NCBI GenBank assembly: GCA_030038365.1
Contig: JASHPA010000119.1
Span: forward strand, 1-44,777
Reading direction: 5' to 3'
Length of the DNA: 44,777 nt
Origin: Nitrososphaerales archaeon
GTDB taxonomy: Archaea; Thermoproteota; Nitrososphaeria; Nitrososphaerales; Gagatemarchaeaceae
Under the pieces are notes generated by a model. It saw only the letters and a list, made by a program, of their open reading frames with translations, did not search any database and was not told the origin of the DNA. Made by a program: the position numbers and the translations under genes. Positions 23,915-31,706 of the stretch are shown piece by piece. Numbering within the stretch: position 1 is the stretch's first letter; every line of letters starts with the position of its first letter.

Positions 23915-24481
23915 CTACACCTGCATGGCCTGGGCGTAGGCTTCTTTCAGCGCGTCCACGCCTGTCCCGAGTTTTTTGGCGAGCGTCTTGCTGTCCGCCT
24001 TCGCTATCTTGGCCGCGAACGTGAAAACGACTATGCCCTTCGAACCGCTTTTCCTGAGATTCAGGTGCACCTTCTTCTCTCTCGACACGCGGTCCGCCAC
24101 CTCCTCGTATCGCTGTATTCTCTGATAGACTAGGGGATATTCGCGATCGAACCTTGCCTGGAACTCCTTGCTGTCGAACTCGGAGTAGTTCACGTCTATA
24201 GACGCCGCGGCAGACTCCTCTCCGTAGGCTACCTCGATCCAGTCGATGGTATCGCCCAGGGGAAGGGACTCGAGCCATATCTCCCCATTCTCCTGTTTCC
24301 AGATCTCGTTCAGGTATGGAACCACCCTCGCCCGCTTCATATCGCTGCACTTGAGGAACCATTTAGGCTGGAGCGACCGGTTTCTGAACTGGTCTGGAAC
24401 GTTCGTTATCTCGAACTTCGTCGCGGTCAGGCTCGACAGTATTTCCTGAACTGTTTCGATTTCCTTCTCGGTGGACACCAA
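23915..24481 (-). CDS. Unknown soluble protein (188 aa) in operon with a LLM oxidoreductase
   Basis: No family is recognised. The sequence is charged, with no signal peptide or membrane helix. It has a beta-rich first half (PKWFLKCSDMKRARVVPYL, EIWLESLPLGDTIDWIEV) and a C-terminal half with helical, lysine-rich segments (KKVHLNLRKSGSKG, KADSKTLAKKLGTG). The start is TTG at 24481 or the next codon, GTG. The LLM gene follows after four bases, so the protein may be a partner or substrate-handling subunit; this is context only. Confidence 0.6.
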   Translation of the reverse strand: MVSTEKEIETVQEILSSLTATKFEITNVPDQFRNRSLQPKWFLKCSDMKRARVVPYLNEIWKQENGEIWLESLPLGDTIDWIEVAYGEESAAASIDVNYSEFDSKEFQARFDREYPLVYQRIQRYEEVADRVSREKKVHLNLRKSGSKGIVVFTFAAKIAKADSKTLAKKLGTGVDALKEAYAQAMQV

Positions 24482-24640
24482 GGGTCGTCATCGTACCCGG
24501 TTAGCCCCGCATCCGGAAAAGCCCATTGTAATCATCCTGTGGCCGCCGATGGCCGAACGAGTCGTCGCAACCTTCCAAGAATACCGTCCGCCGAGTAAAT
24601 AAGCATCATCGAATATCTTTACTGTAGTTCGAGACCACAT

Positions 24641-24657
24641 TGCGGCCTTTGACCGCA
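24641..24657. repeat. Inverted repeat upstream of the zinc-ribbon membrane protein promoter
   Basis: TGCGG-CCTTTGA-CCGCA is a perfect 5-bp inverted repeat about 13 nt upstream of the TATAAAC at 24670-24676. It is a possible regulator site; a chance occurrence cannot be excluded. Confidence 0.3.
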
Positions 24658-24703
24658 CGACCACATCGCGTATAAACAACACACTCGTCGTGCACGCCTT
24701 AAG

Positions 24704-25162
24704 ATGTCGGAAGACAACCTCATGTGTCCACGATGTGGGCTCTCGCTTCCCGCAGGGACCAAGCGATGTCCCGAGTGCGGGAAGGAGCTCGTGCGACCCC
24801 CGAAGCCGCCAGAGGCGGACATTCGCGGCGCGAACAGGCGGAGGAGCATCCAGACGGCGATAGGTTGTTCTGCCGCCCTCGCATTTGCTATCTTCACCTT
24901 CGAGGCGGGCTACACTGCGATTTTCATAGCATTTGTAGTACCAGCAGTCGCCTTCGCCCTTGTCTATACTTGGGAAAGAAACAGGGGAATAAAGCCGGGC
25001 TGGGAGTTCTTCGCCCTCTCCGCGGTCGGCACCTACGCCGGCGGCATTTTCGGCTGGACGTACGTCTTGGTGCCGGTTGTAATCTACTTCCTTGCGTTCC
25101 GTTACTGGCTTAACAGAAAGGCGCGTCGCCTAGGCGCGCTTGCCGGGACTACTCCCGGATAG
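24704..25162 (+). CDS. Zinc-ribbon membrane protein
   Basis: 152 residues: an N-terminal double-Cys zinc ribbon (CPRCG at 8-12 and CPECG at 22-26), a basic proline-rich linker, and three to four hydrophobic helices (about 50-75, 77-90, 105-120, 122-135). The layout is common in archaeal membrane proteins of unknown function. TATAAAC at 24670-24676 is about 30 nt from the ATG. It converges with the SDR gene that ends six bases downstream. Confidence 0.7.
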   Translation: MSEDNLMCPRCGLSLPAGTKRCPECGKELVRPPKPPEADIRGANRRRSIQTAIGCSAALAFAIFTFEAGYTAIFIAFVVPAVAFALVYTWERNRGIKPGWEFFALSAVGTYAGGIFGWTYVLVPVVIYFLAFRYWLNRKARRLGALAGTTPG

Positions 25163-25167
25163 GAACC

Positions 25168-25917
25168 TCAGTCCATCACTTCGCCGCCATCTACCACGAT
25201 TCCCTGGCCAGTGATATAGCTCGAATCATCGCTCGCCAGAAAGACGGCTACGTTGGCGACCTCGTCCGGTCTCCCGAACCTCCCCTCCGGTATTGAGCTG
25301 CGGTATGATTCCGCCACCTCCTTGCCAAGCCAGTCGACCCAGCCCGTCTCAATCGAGCCGAGAATCATGCAGTTCACCCTTATTCTCGGGGCAAGCATCC
25401 TCGCGAGCATCTTGGTCTTCGTAAACACAGCAGCCTTGGCGCAGGCATAGACGAGGCCCTGGGTATCACCGACAAGCACGGGAGTGGACGAGATGTTGAT
25501 TATCGTACCACCCTTCGCCATCAGCGGGACAGCACGCTGGTCGCACGAGAACCCGCCCACCACATCCGTCGAGAGAACCTTCTGCCACATCGTCTGAGTG
25601 ATTTCGTCCAAGGTAGCGTTCCATATGCTCGCGTCGGCCACGCCAGCGCTGTTCATCAGCACGTCCAGCTTGCCGAACCTTTCCTCTATGAGGTCGAACA
25701 TCCTGCCGACCTCCTCAGGGTTCGAGACATCGGCCTTGACGGGCAACGCTTCCCCGCCCGACTTTCTTATGCTGGCTACTACTTCGTTAGCTTCCGTCTC
25801 CGATGTCCTGAAGTTAACCAACACGGCCGCGCCTTCCGTCGCGAACGCCCGCGACACTGCAGCCCCTATCCCCCTGCTTCCACCGGTCACCAGAGCGACC
25901 TTTCCGTCTAGTCTCAA
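25168..25917 (-). CDS. Short-chain dehydrogenase/reductase (SDR)
   Basis: 249 residues: TGGSRGIG cofactor loop, then VNFRTSETEA (basic Arg after strand two, as in NADP-preferring enzymes), the modified NSAG at 89-92, SST in the catalytic-serine position, and YACAK as the catalytic Tyr-x3-Lys. GSIETGWVDW replaces the more usual PGxxxT loop, so the substrate pocket differs from 3-oxoacyl-ACP reductases. C-terminal GQGIVVDGG is standard. The start is TTG at 25917. The DtxR gene lies 46 nt upstream on the same strand. Confidence 0.85.
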   Translation of the reverse strand: MRLDGKVALVTGGSRGIGAAVSRAFATEGAAVLVNFRTSETEANEVVASIRKSGGEALPVKADVSNPEEVGRMFDLIEERFGKLDVLMNSAGVADASIWNATLDEITQTMWQKVLSTDVVGGFSCDQRAVPLMAKGGTIINISSTPVLVGDTQGLVYACAKAAVFTKTKMLARMLAPRIRVNCMILGSIETGWVDWLGKEVAESYRSSIPEGRFGRPDEVANVAVFLASDDSSYITGQGIVVDGGEVMD

Positions 25918-25963
25918 GGATACCCGACGCGTTCAATCCCGGATTAAGGGTTTGCCGTGAGCG

Positions 25964-26398
25964 CTAGTCGTCTATGTAGTCACGGATTGCGCGGAGCTGG
26001 TCAGGGTTCTTCCGCAAAAAATCGACGAGCTTCTCTATCTTGTGAATCGTAATCGGCTGAATGTAATGCTCGATTCCTTCCGTGTCCTCGTAAGCCACTT
26101 TCTCCTCCACGCCTATCAGCGACAGGAACTCCGAGATTATGTTGTGCCGAGAGATTACAGACAACGCCGTTTTCTCTCCTTTCTTCGTGAGTGTCATTCC
26201 TCTGTAGGGTTCGTAAATCAGGTATCCTTTGGCGGCCAGCTTCTGGACCGTAAGAGTAACCGTAGGCGGCTTCACCTTCAAGGTGTCAGAGATGTCCAGG
26301 GTGCTCGCATATCCCTTGTCGTGGATAAGGTGGTATATCGCTTCCAGATAGTCCTCCAACCTAGGGGTTTCGCCCTTGACCTGGACCACTCTCGCCAT
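25964..26398 (-). CDS. DtxR/MntR-family metal-dependent regulator
   Basis: About 145 residues: a winged helix at the N-terminus (LEDYLEAIYHLI, then TLDISDTLKVKPPTVTLTVQKLAAKGYL and YRGMTLTKKGE) and the metal-binding/dimerisation helices (ISRHNIISEFL, EDTEGIEHYIQP) with the Glu and His ligands of the family. It would repress iron or manganese uptake genes when metal-loaded; no transporter is adjacent. The reading frame extends to a GTG at 26425, but a CTTTTATCG element (26428-26436) favours the ATG at 26398. Confidence 0.88.
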   Translation of the reverse strand: MARVVQVKGETPRLEDYLEAIYHLIHDKGYASTLDISDTLKVKPPTVTLTVQKLAAKGYLIYEPYRGMTLTKKGEKTALSVISRHNIISEFLSLIGVEEKVAYEDTEGIEHYIQPITIHKIEKLVDFLRKNPDQLRAIRDYIDD

Positions 26399-26467
26399 CC
26401 GACTCGATGGCGCAAGCTGATTCACACGATAAAAGCATTCTCAGGCCGGCAGGCCACGGCCGGAACC

Positions 26468-26932
26468 CTACTTCAGCCCTGATTCGACGAACTTGATTCC
26501 GGCGTTGGTCAGGACATACGCCTTCAGACCATCCTTCTCCTCCGGCACCTGCATCATATGTCCCTTCCAGACATTCTTGAGGATCTTGTCGGCGACATTG
26601 CCCGGCACCTTCTCCCTTGCTTCGACGAAACCCTTCTCGATGTCCTTGGCGTTGAACGACTTGTAGTCCTCACGCTTCTCGAAATGATACGCGATGACAA
26701 CGCACCTCTGGACGTCGTCTGCAGGCGCCTTTTCGAGTACCAGCTGCCTCACGGTTGGCTTCGAGGGCGCCGCGGGGGCAGCGGGTACGATAACAACAGG
26801 CTTCGGCGTCTCGGCATCCTGCTTTGCCGTGACCAGCTGCTCCAGAATCTTGATTCTCCTCTCGTGGTCCTTCAGCAGCGCCTCCACGCGCGAATAGGCA
26901 TTGTTTTCCTTCGGCATCGATTCTCCTGGCAT
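26468..26932 (-). CDS. Unknown protein: coiled coil, Pro/Ala linker and winged-helix-like C-terminus
   Basis: 154 residues. Residues 15-40 form a short predicted coiled coil (RVEALLKDHERRIKILEQLV), followed by a Pro/Ala/Val linker (PVVIVPAAPAAPSKP) and a domain of about 90 residues with NAKDIEKGFVEAREKVPGNVADK and AYVLTNAGIKFVE, the last resembling a winged-helix wing. Similar small proteins occur across archaea without assigned function. It could bind DNA or a protein partner. The start is ATG at 26932 or ATG at 26917. It is divergent from the membrane protein at 26985. Confidence 0.6.
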   Translation of the reverse strand: MPGESMPKENNAYSRVEALLKDHERRIKILEQLVTAKQDAETPKPVVIVPAAPAAPSKPTVRQLVLEKAPADDVQRCVVIAYHFEKREDYKSFNAKDIEKGFVEAREKVPGNVADKILKNVWKGHMMQVPEEKDGLKAYVLTNAGIKFVESGLK

Positions 26933-26961
26933 GCTCCCTGGGGCCTACGTCCGAAGCAAGC

Positions 26962-26969
26962 CCTAAATT
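26962..26969. promoter_or_regulatory. AT-rich element between divergent genes 26932(-) and 26985(+)
   Basis: CCTAAATTC / GAATTTAGG has a symmetric AAATTT-like core. It is about 34 nt from the minus-strand ATG and about 19 nt from the plus-strand GTG, and is the only TATA-like sequence in the 52-base gap. Confidence 0.35.
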
Positions 26970-26984
26970 CTCTTTCTATGTGCA

Positions 26985-27443
26985 GTGCAAACCGAGTTGA
27001 GCCAGGTCCTGAGGGTCTGGGGCGGTTCATATCATGACTATTGGTTCGCCGACGACGCCATTCTCAAAGTCAGACTCGTCCCTCAGTCCTTGACTATCGC
27101 CGGTATCGTGATCCTTGTGGCGCTGACTGCCATCCTAGGCATCCTCGGCGTCATCTTTGGTGCCCTTGTCGCAGTGGTGATATATTACGCTGGTAGGAGC
27201 ATCGCCAGACGCAGGCGCGACTTCGCCGCTAGCCTGTCCGTACAGGATGTCCGGCGCCGGGGCATGGTCACCCTGCGAATTCCATACTCCCTGGTCTCCG
27301 AGGCCGTACTCAAGGGAGATCGCCTGACACTTTCGGTGGAGGGCAGAAAGGTGCGCGTCAAGGTGCCGGACGAGGACATGCCGAAACTCCAATCGCTCTT
27401 ACGACAAAAGCTGCCAGATAGCGTGAGCATATCGCCAGATTAG
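26985..27443 (+). CDS. Membrane protein with two helices and a PH-like C-terminal domain
   Basis: 152 residues. A short N-terminal soluble stretch is followed by two hydrophobic segments (about 36-50 and 52-68), a basic cluster (RSIARRRRDF) and a beta-rich tail (GMVTLRIPYSLVSEAVLKGD, then LTLSVEGRKVRVKVP) reminiscent of bacterial PH-like domains. No catalytic motif is visible and no family is firmly recognised. It ends 12 bases from the convergent phosphoesterase gene. The start is GTG at 26985. Confidence 0.6.
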   Translation: MQTELSQVLRVWGGSYHDYWFADDAILKVRLVPQSLTIAGIVILVALTAILGILGVIFGALVAVVIYYAGRSIARRRRDFAASLSVQDVRRRGMVTLRIPYSLVSEAVLKGDRLTLSVEGRKVRVKVPDEDMPKLQSLLRQKLPDSVSISPD

Positions 27444-27455
27444 CTAACCACGCCG

Positions 27456-27943
27456 CTAGGGGAGGGGTACGAACTCGACCGAAATCTCGTCGTCCAGGTT
27501 CAGGATGGCATACGAGCGGCTGGATGTGAACTTTGTATCGAGTGGGGACCCAGGTTCCAGCACCAAGATTCCTCTGAGCTTTCTTTGATGAGCATGGTGC
27601 GTGTGGCCGTGAACGAGCACATCGAGCCTTCCATCGAAGAGACTGAGAGATTTTTCATCAGCGTCGTGCCCCGTCCCGAGATGGCCGTGGTCAGTCCCAC
27701 TTTCCGACCCGATAACTCGAGGGTCTTCTTCGACGGTAGCGACCTCTTCAGTTCGTCGTCACAAAAGTTTCCATATGCTGCCTCGACCAGGGCGCACGAC
27801 GCCAGCGTATCAATCACCTGCCTCGATACGATATCCCCCGCAAGTAATACAAGGTCGGATTTCCTCGCATCCTCCACTAACCTGCCCGGAAGCTCATGAT
27901 ACCAGTCAGGGATGTGCGTGTCAGCGGTGACGAGGATTCTCAT
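27456..27943 (-). pseudogene. YfcE/MJ0936-type metallophosphoesterase with a frameshift in a metal-binding motif
   Basis: The first 85 residues are a normal calcineurin-like phosphoesterase: MRILVTADTH, VLLAGDIV and YGNFCD (the GNCD-type motif). After LELSGRKVGLT the encoded frame loses homology. Adding one C where CTGACCACGGCC should be CTGACCCACGGCC (27688-27694) restores HGHLGTGHDADE, VLVHGHTHHAHQR and a normal end at the TAG at 27456-27458. As written, the protein lacks two histidine metal ligand groups. The likely causes are one lost base in a C run, real or an assembly error. The family hydrolyses phosphodiesters or phosphomonoesters in the cytoplasm. Confidence 0.85.
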
Positions 27944-28096
27944 GATTGGGCGCGAAGCACGGTTCTCTATTTAGGATGCGCTCATCGACTATATACTGAA
28001 GCCTCCGCGTCGTGTATCACCCCCGACGCCCGGGCAAGCAGGTGCTCCTTGGGACGCGAAGACAAGGAGCATGCTGCCGGACATGGCTCTGTGTTC

Positions 28097-28336
28097 CTAT
28101 GTGGGTGTCGTTCCGCTTGGCGTGGTGCCTGTTCCACTGCTAGACATACCGGCGCAGGGGCCTGAGGTAGAAGACACCGACTGGCTGGTCGTGCTCGAAG
28201 ACGAAGTGCTGGATGTCGACGTTGTCTCGGTCTGGGCCGACGCGAAGGTCAGCGCGGTAAGAGCTGCCAGGACTGCCACTGTTATGACTGCAGCGGCCAG
28301 GACTGTCCTCCTGTCAGTGCTGAATGTAAGACTCAT
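28097..28336 (-). CDS. Small exported Ser/Thr-rich protein
   Basis: 79 residues: a basic start (STDRRT), a hydrophobic helix (about 11-34, rich in Ala/Val/Leu, ending ASAQT as in signal peptides) and a C-terminal tail of Ser, Thr and Gly with one Cys. The tail resembles surface-linked, possibly glycosylated stalks. It is transcribed divergently from the HtrA protease gene, so it may be a surface protein linked to that function. ATG at 28336 has a strong Shine-Dalgarno seven nt upstream, unlike most genes here. Confidence 0.6.
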   Translation of the reverse strand: MSLTFSTDRRTVLAAAVITVAVLAALTALTFASAQTETTSTSSTSSSSTTSQSVSSTSGPCAGMSSSGTGTTPSGTTPT

Positions 28337-28343
28337 TTTGTTT

Positions 28344-28350
28344 CACCTCC
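28344..28350 (-). promoter_or_regulatory. Shine-Dalgarno and leader of the Ser/Thr-rich protein
   Basis: On the minus strand GGAGGTG lies seven nt before the ATG at 28336. A CTAATTACG element near 28374-28382 places the TSS around 28352, so the leader is short and almost begins with the ribosome-binding site. Confidence 0.6.
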
Positions 28351-28528
28351 ACGTCTACATTGAACCTCCCAGTCGTAATTAGCCAATTTCCGTAATGGAC
28401 CCTCAATCATTATTGAATCTCCACAAGATTGGATCGGGATGCGTAGCGGACTCGGCTCCAAATTCTCTAAGGATTAGGGAAGCATTCTGGAAATATGCTA
28501 AATATGTACAATCGAGGCTTCTAGGAGC

Positions 28529-28573
28529 ATGTCACTGAAGCCCGGGACGCTTGGCGGAGATGGACAAACGTAG
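28529..28573 (+). CDS. Possible leader ORF upstream of the HtrA gene (14 aa)
   Basis: ATG to TAG encodes 14 residues (MSLKPGTLGGDGQT). The GCTAAATATG element at 28497-28506 lies about 27 nt before this ATG, so a transcript from that promoter would begin at the small ORF, and the HtrA ATG comes 12 nt after its stop with AGAGG between. It could be a leader peptide or only a chance ORF at the transcript 5' end. Confidence 0.3.
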   Translation: MSLKPGTLGGDGQT

Positions 28574-28584
28574 AGGTTTTCCCC

Positions 28585-29832
28585 ATGGAAACAATTCCAG
28601 AAGAAAAGACTTCAAGCCGGAAGGTCACCCTCGTCCTTCTAGTTATCGCGCTCTTTCTGGGCTCAGGACTGATTTACTTCGCGGAAGCGAGGAACAATAA
28701 CACCAGCTCGAACGCCGACAGCTCGACGATCAGCAATCTGGAGACTTCCATCTCTAGTCTCGAGAGTACGAACAGCGAACTCCAGTCGCAGCTGGCGTCC
28801 CTCACGAGCCAGCCGAGTGGCAACGGTACAGGTTCGGAGTCGATAAACGCGGAGCAGATCTACGCGGCGGCGAACGCCAGCGTCGTGACCATCGAGGGTA
28901 CCGAACTCGTCAGCGACAGCACCCAATCCGGGGTCGAGACTGTGCTCGGGTCGGGGTTCGCCATCTCATACCTGAACCAGTACTATATCGTCACGAACAA
29001 CCATGTGGTAGATGGGGTCAGCAACATGACCGTGACATTCTCTGATGGAGACTCCTATCCGCTCAAGGTAGTCGGCACGGATGTCTACAGCGACCTCGCC
29101 GTCGTCTCGGTGCCGACCGCGCCGACGAGCGAATTCGTGCCACTCGAAGTGATATCGTCCGACAACCTGGTCATCGGGCAGCCAGTTGTGGCCATCGGGA
29201 ACCCGTATGGGCTCTCTGGCTCGATAACCTTCGGCATAATCAGCCAGCTCGGAGGAACCATACAGGAGTCGACGACGAACGGCTTCGCCATCTCGGATAT
29301 CATACAGTTCAGCGCGCCCATAAACCCAGGTAACTCCGGCGGCCCACTCTTCGATGCAGCCGGTTATGTCGTAGGGATAACCACGGCCACCGTCAACGGG
29401 TCGCAGGGCATCGGTTTCGCGATTCCGTCAAGCACGATCCTCAAGGAGCTTCCGTCGCTGATATCCAACGGTACGTACGACCAACATTCCTACCTGGGCA
29501 TCGAGACCTCCGACATGAACTACCAGCTCGCGCAGGATTCCGGTACCAATATCACATATGGTGTGCTAATCGAGGACGTAGTCAGCGGAGGCCCCGCAGC
29601 CAAGGCCGGTCTGAGAGCTGGCACGACCACGGTCACCGTCGACGGCGCGCAGTATCTCGTAGGCGGAGACGTCATCATCTCCGTCAACGGGACAAAGATA
29701 ATCAACGGGAATGCCCTGTCGAGCTACCTTGAGGAGTATACCGTGTCCGGACAGACAGTACAGCTAGGCATCATAAGGTCGGGCCAGGAGATGACCGTGG
29801 ATGTTACGCTGGGGACGAGGCCGCCGCCCTAG
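28585..29832 (+). CDS. HtrA/DegP-type trypsin-like serine protease with PDZ domain
   Basis: 415 residues: an N-terminal membrane anchor (about 13-33), a Ser/Asn-rich coiled linker (38-80), a trypsin-like domain with the complete triad His140 (TNNHVV), Asp170 (YSDLAVV) and Ser251 (NPGNSGGPL), and a C-terminal PDZ domain from about residue 305 (YLGIETSDM, then GPAAKAGLRAG). It would degrade or refold damaged proteins outside the cell membrane. Many Asn-x-Ser/Thr sites agree with external location. Neighbours are a Ser/Thr-rich exported protein and a regulator/membrane pair, suggesting an envelope stress unit. Confidence 0.93.
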   Translation: METIPEEKTSSRKVTLVLLVIALFLGSGLIYFAEARNNNTSSNADSSTISNLETSISSLESTNSELQSQLASLTSQPSGNGTGSESINAEQIYAAANASVVTIEGTELVSDSTQSGVETVLGSGFAISYLNQYYIVTNNHVVDGVSNMTVTFSDGDSYPLKVVGTDVYSDLAVVSVPTAPTSEFVPLEVISSDNLVIGQPVVAIGNPYGLSGSITFGIISQLGGTIQESTTNGFAISDIIQFSAPINPGNSGGPLFDAAGYVVGITTATVNGSQGIGFAIPSSTILKELPSLISNGTYDQHSYLGIETSDMNYQLAQDSGTNITYGVLIEDVVSGGPAAKAGLRAGTTTVTVDGAQYLVGGDVIISVNGTKIINGNALSSYLEEYTVSGQTVQLGIIRSGQEMTVDVTLGTRPPP

Positions 29833-29921
29833 CTTGGTGGTTACTAGTATCGTTGTCTCGACGCAGTGTGACAAAGCAATCGACGATAGAATTATTGATG
29901 GGAACCGCGAGCGGCGTCACA

Positions 29922-30236
29922 ATGGACTCTTTTGAGCGGCTCCTGTGGTGGCTTTTCGCCGGGAGTGCAGGTGCGCGCACTAGAGCCCTAGTCCTCTACA
30001 GCATAAGGACGGAGCCGAGGAACGCCCAGCAGCTTTCGCTCGCGCTGCACCTCGACTACACCACGGTAAGACATCACCTGAGGGTCCTGGAGTCGAACCG
30101 GCTGGTGCTCACTGAGGGCGACAAGTACGGCAAGGTCTATTTCGTGTCCGAGAACATGGAGGCGCACTGGGACAAACTCGAGGCAATCTTGAAGAGAGAA
30201 AAAGGAACAAAAGAGGGAGGTAGCAGGCAGCGATGA
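29922..30236 (+). CDS. ArsR-like winged-helix regulator
   Basis: About 104 residues: ARTRALVLYSIRTEPRNAQQLSLALHLDYTTVRHHLRVLESNRLV is a winged-helix ArsR-type domain, given here in shorter form by ARTRALVLYSIR and YTTVRHHLRVLE. The wing is GDKYGKVYFVSE, and a charged C-terminus follows. Metal-binding cysteines are absent, so it is not a metal sensor. The frame extends up to 29853, but an AATTATTG element near 29889-29896 favours the ATG at 29922. The membrane gene starts within its stop codon, so signal transfer between the two is plausible. Confidence 0.8.
   Translation: MDSFERLLWWLFAGSAGARTRALVLYSIRTEPRNAQQLSLALHLDYTTVRHHLRVLESNRLVLTEGDKYGKVYFVSENMEAHWDKLEAILKREKGTKEGGSRQR
30215..30221 (+). 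promoter_or_regulatory. Shine-Dalgarno inside the regulator gene for the overlapping membrane gene
   Basis: GGGAGGT lies 11 nt upstream of the ATG at 30233, within the last codons of the winged-helix gene. It should allow internal initiation on the shared mRNA. Confidence 0.55.
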
Positions 30237-30730
30237 GCGGACCCGGCGAGGAACCTGTATCACCGGCCTCATCTCAGGCCCTTCCCCAGCCGAAACCAAA
30301 GCGTTCCTACCAGCAGAAACTGTGGGTACCGATAGTCCTCCTGATCGGGCTCGTGGCTGGGGAGCTGATGTCGCTCGCCGTGACCACGGAGACGCCGCAG
30401 TACAGGTTCGGAGGTGGTCCCCCGTTCTTCTTCCACAACTTCCCTACTGATCCACTCTTCCAGTTCCACATCGTCCTCACTACGATAAACGTGGCTCTTC
30501 TCGTAGCACTCGTCGTGGTATATGGAAAGATGTACACGGAGACCAGGGCGAACTTCGCGCTCGGCCTCGTCGTGGTCTTGTTCGCGCTGCTCGTGCAAGC
30601 AGTTCTGACCTACCCAATCTTCGACAGTCTTATCGGACCGCCAACCATAGAACCTGGTCTTTCCAGTCTGGCTGCAGACGTGTTCACCATCTGCGCGTAC
30701 ACTCTGTTCCTCTACCTGAGCCTCGAATGA
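30233..30730 (+). CDS. Four-helix membrane protein paired with the winged-helix regulator
   Basis: 165 residues. After a proline-rich cytoplasmic N-terminus (about 1-30) come hydrophobic segments at about 31-50, 77-99, 107-125 and 143-163. An aromatic loop (FGGGPPFFFHNF) lies outside the first helix. No known family or catalytic motif. The four-base overlap (ATGA) with the regulator gene implies co-expression; similar regulator plus membrane-protein pairs are common in archaea and may form one-component membrane sensing systems. The ligand is unknown. Confidence 0.7.
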   Translation: MSGPGEEPVSPASSQALPQPKPKRSYQQKLWVPIVLLIGLVAGELMSLAVTTETPQYRFGGGPPFFFHNFPTDPLFQFHIVLTTINVALLVALVVVYGKMYTETRANFALGLVVVLFALLVQAVLTYPIFDSLIGPPTIEPGLSSLAADVFTICAYTLFLYLSLE

Positions 30731-30788
30731 TAAGAGGTGGCTATGCACGTCAGCAACGCTTAGATGAACGCAGGCGGCGCGCGCAAAG

Positions 30789-31502
30789 GTGGGAATGGAG
30801 AACCAGCGGGAAGAAGCGAGGATTATCAGGGAACTGAGGAAGTTCGATACCGCGACGATATGCAACGTGGTCGCCACCTATCCGGGGAGCGACCTCTGTC
30901 TGGCGCTGTATGATGCATGGCGCGGGGAATACTACACGGACACCTCTGTGCGTTGTATCTACCCCGAATACGCGCCAGTTTGCGGCTACGCGGCCACAGC
31001 ATGGTATTCCGACGAGAGACCAGAGCACACGAAGCCCAGTCAGTGGGCACTGCCCGACCACTTGGATGCGATCCCAAAGCCAGTCATTCTAGTAGCGAAG
31101 CAGTCTTACTCCCACGGACTCGATAGACTCTCTGGGCTGTTTGGAGGCAACATGACGACCCAGTTCAAAGCACTCGGTGTGGAAGGAGTCCTTACAGATG
31201 GTCCGATGAGGGACTATGTGGAGATTAAGGCCATGAATGTACAGTATCTTGCCTCCGGCCTGACATCCGGGCACGGTCCTGTTCAGCTTAGGGAGGTCGG
31301 CATGCAGGTCAAGGTCGCAGGGATGACGGTCTCACCGGGAGAGATAGTCCACATGGACCAGTGCGGGGCGTGCAAGTTCCCGGCTGACAAGCTGTCACAG
31401 GTCCTCAGCAACGCGACCGAGCTGATCTCCCGAGAGCAGCGGGAACAGGCGAAGTTCAGGGAACTTGGTTTCAGCCTGAAGCGATGGAAGTCTGAAGTCT
31501 GA
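30789..31502 (+). CDS. RraA-like / HMG aldolase family protein
   Basis: 237 residues of the RraA (demethylmenaquinone methyltransferase-like) fold: FDTATICNVV, GGNMTTQFKALGVEGVLTDG and PMRDYVEI. The D-x-R-D type arrangement in TDGPMRD provides the metal and pyruvate-enolate contacts known from HMG/CHA aldolases in this family. It could be an oxaloacetate decarboxylase or 4-hydroxy-4-methyl-2-oxoglutarate-type aldolase; it is unlikely to be an RNase E regulator in an archaeon. The start is GTG at 30789 or ATG at 30795. No clear promoter is seen in the short gap before it. Confidence 0.78.
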   Translation: MGMENQREEARIIRELRKFDTATICNVVATYPGSDLCLALYDAWRGEYYTDTSVRCIYPEYAPVCGYAATAWYSDERPEHTKPSQWALPDHLDAIPKPVILVAKQSYSHGLDRLSGLFGGNMTTQFKALGVEGVLTDGPMRDYVEIKAMNVQYLASGLTSGHGPVQLREVGMQVKVAGMTVSPGEIVHMDQCGACKFPADKLSQVLSNATELISREQREQAKFRELGFSLKRWKSEV

Positions 31503-31706
31503 CGCTCGGCATCTCTTACCCAGACAGGCGCGCGAAGACCTACTTTCCGAAGATGTTCGCGAGAGGGCTCGAGTTCACAAAGTCAGTGACCGGCCCGAAT
31601 ATCGTCTTGACGTGACACGGTCCTCCGCGGGTACGAGCGACCGGAGGAAAGACTCGGTATCACTGTCTGCCTTCGTCGTCTTCAATATACCGACCGCCGT
31701 CGAGTA

